NCBI GenBank assembly: GCA_016209995.1
Contig: JACQVC010000326.1
Span: 1-5,092, forward strand
DNA: 5,092 nucleotides
Reading direction: 5' to 3'
Origin: Gemmatimonadota bacterium
Lineage (GTDB): Bacteria > Gemmatimonadota > Gemmatimonadetes > Longimicrobiales > Gaopeijiaceae
Shown here: positions 3,890 through 5,092 of the stretch, one piece after another
How the letters are laid out: the number at the start of each line of letters is the position of its first letter
How positions within the stretch are numbered: the first letter of the stretch is position 1
The notes under the pieces: generated by a model
Told to the model about the DNA's origin: nothing
What the model saw: only the letters and a program-made list of their open reading frames with translations
Databases searched by the model: none
Translations under genes and position numbers: made by a program

Positions 3890-5092
3890 ATGGCCCGGAA
3901 ACCCTTCCGCTTCCCGCGTACCGACCCTGCGACTGAGAGCGACAAGCTGCCCGCGATAGGCCGCCGCACCTTTGTGGCCGGCGCCGCGGGCGCCCTCGGA
4001 GTCGGCGTCTTCGAGACGCTTTCACGTCCTTCGGAATCAGCCGCGCAGGCGCAGGTCGCGCCGCCCGACCCGACCAAGGTCTTCGGGCCGCCCGCCGACG
4101 AGATCGGCGAGCGCTCACCGTTCGAGCAGCCGCGGCGGCTATCGCGGGGGACGTCCTCCCGGACGCCGCTCCAGGATTTCCATGGTACCATCACGCCAGC
4201 GGACCTGCACTTCGAGCGCCACCATGGGGGCGTTCCGGCCATCGATCCGTCACGCTATACGCTGCTGATCCACGGGATGGTCGAGCGACCGATGGTCTTC
4301 TCGCTCGCGGACCTGAAGCGCTTGCCGTCGGTCTCACGCATCCACTTCCTGGAGTGCTCGGGCAACGGCGGCCGGCCCTCGGCCGACGACACTCGGCCGC
4401 AGGAGCTGTGCGGGCTGACGAGCCAGAGCGAGTGGACGGGCGTGCCCCTGTCCACGCTGTTCCGCGAGGTGGGCGTTCGACCCGAAGCGACCTGGTTCCT
4501 CGCCGAGGGGACGGACGCCGCGATTCTGGCGCGCAGCATTCCGATCGAGAAGGCGTGGGACGATGCGATGATCGCCTACGCGCAGAACGGCGAGGCTTTG
4601 CGCCCGGAGAATGGCTACCCGGCTCGGCTGTTCCTGCCCGGCTGGGAGGGCAACGCGAACGTGAAGTGGCTGCGCCGGATCGAGCTCGCGGACGGACCGT
4701 TCATGACCCGCGAGGAAACCAGCCGGTATACGGATCCGCTCAGGAACGGGACCGCCAGGCAGTTCAGCTTCGTGATGGACGCCCGCTCGGTTATCACCAT
4801 GCCGAGCGCACGCCACACGATCCAGCCCGGCTGGATGGAAGTCCGCGGCATCGCCTGGAGCGGCCGCGGCCGGATTCAGACCGTCGAGCTGAGCTTCGAC
4901 GAAGGCGCCACCTGGCACGCGGCGGACCTGCAGGAGCCGGTGCTCGCGAAGGCGCACGTTCGCTTCCGCTACTTGTGGAACTGGAACGGACAGGAGACGA
5001 CCATCATCAGCCGCGCCACGGACGAAACCGGATACGTGCAGCCCACGCTGAAGGAGATGGACGACGCGCGCGGCCCCGGCACGGCCTATCAC
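3890..5092 (+). CDS. soxC: SoxC-like sulfite/sulfane dehydrogenase, Tat-exported molybdopterin oxidoreductase (3' end beyond window)
   Basis: The frame stays open for 401 codons to the window edge, so the C-terminus is missing. Residues 1-54 form a twin-arginine signal: GRRTFVAG (R25, R26), a hydrophobic stretch 28-41, and a likely cleavage site AQA-Q after residue 54. Residues about 95-275 are the oxidoreductase molybdopterin-binding (sulfite oxidase) domain; C156 in FLECSGNGG is the expected molybdenum-ligating cysteine, and LFLPGWEGNANVKWL at 247-261 is another conserved block. Residues about 290 onward match the Mo-cofactor dimerisation domain (GIAWSGRG, VELSFDEGATW, YLWNWNG). SoxC works in the periplasm with the cytochrome SoxD in sulfur oxidation; SorA-type or other sulfite dehydrogenases are the alternative. 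Whether soxD follows cannot be seen. Known SoxC proteins are about 420-430 residues, so little is missing. The family is sure, the exact symbol less so. Confidence 0.88.
   Translation, partial: MARKPFRFPRTDPATESDKLPAIGRRTFVAGAAGALGVGVFETLSRPSESAAQAQVAPPDPTKVFGPPADEIGERSPFEQPRRLSRGTSSRTPLQDFHGTITPADLHFERHHGGVPAIDPSRYTLLIHGMVERPMVFSLADLKRLPSVSRIHFLECSGNGGRPSADDTRPQELCGLTSQSEWTGVPLSTLFREVGVRPEATWFLAEGTDAAILARSIPIEKAWDDAMIAYAQNGEALRPENGYPARLFLPGWEGNANVKWLRRIELADGPFMTREETSRYTDPLRNGTARQFSFVMDARSVITMPSARHTIQPGWMEVRGIAWSGRGRIQTVELSFDEGATWHAADLQEPVLAKAHVRFRYLWNWNGQETTIISRATDETGYVQPTLKEMDDARGPGTAYH

Noticed and set aside
4334..5092. Long minus-strand open frame opposite the molybdoenzyme gene.
   Set aside because: The plus strand encodes an unmistakable sulfite-oxidase-family protein over the same bases; the antisense frame is a by-product of GC-rich codons.

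Overview
The window looks like a GC-rich bacterial chromosome segment. Coding is dense, third positions are mostly G or C, one gene uses a GTG start, and a twin-arginine (Tat) secreted molybdoenzyme suggests a Gram-negative-type envelope. The phylum cannot be fixed from the sequence. The first ~150 bases hold no gene I can support.

Left part (about 150-1610): a Uma2-family PD-(D/E)XK nuclease-like gene is followed by a short AT-rich promoter island. Next comes a two-gene type II toxin-antitoxin operon: a ribbon-helix-helix-type antitoxin and a PemK/MazF endoribonuclease toxin six bases downstream. A convergent minus-strand gene for an NAD(P)-binding atypical short-chain dehydrogenase (1612-2331) ends one base after the toxin stop.

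Middle part (about 2332-3613): a 288-base leader without a supported gene precedes a second toxin-antitoxin-like operon. Its first gene fuses an XRE/Cro helix-turn-helix to a minimal nucleotidyltransferase (MNT) domain with an intact GS-X10-DXD motif. Its second gene is a HEPN-domain protein that overlaps the first by 14 bases. This resembles the MntA/HepT (HEPN/MNT) modules, but here the antitoxin carries its own DNA-binding domain. It is the most interesting item in the window.

Right part (3614-5092): a 276-base non-coding spacer contains a hairpin, a 14-base perfect palindrome and a good sigma-70-like promoter. It leads into a Tat-exported SoxC/sulfite-oxidase-family molybdopterin oxidoreductase that runs off the window end. 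The layout suggests a small cluster of accessory modules (Uma2, PemK pair, HEPN/MNT pair) lodged beside ordinary metabolic genes. No transposase, integrase, tRNA, rRNA or CRISPR array was seen.
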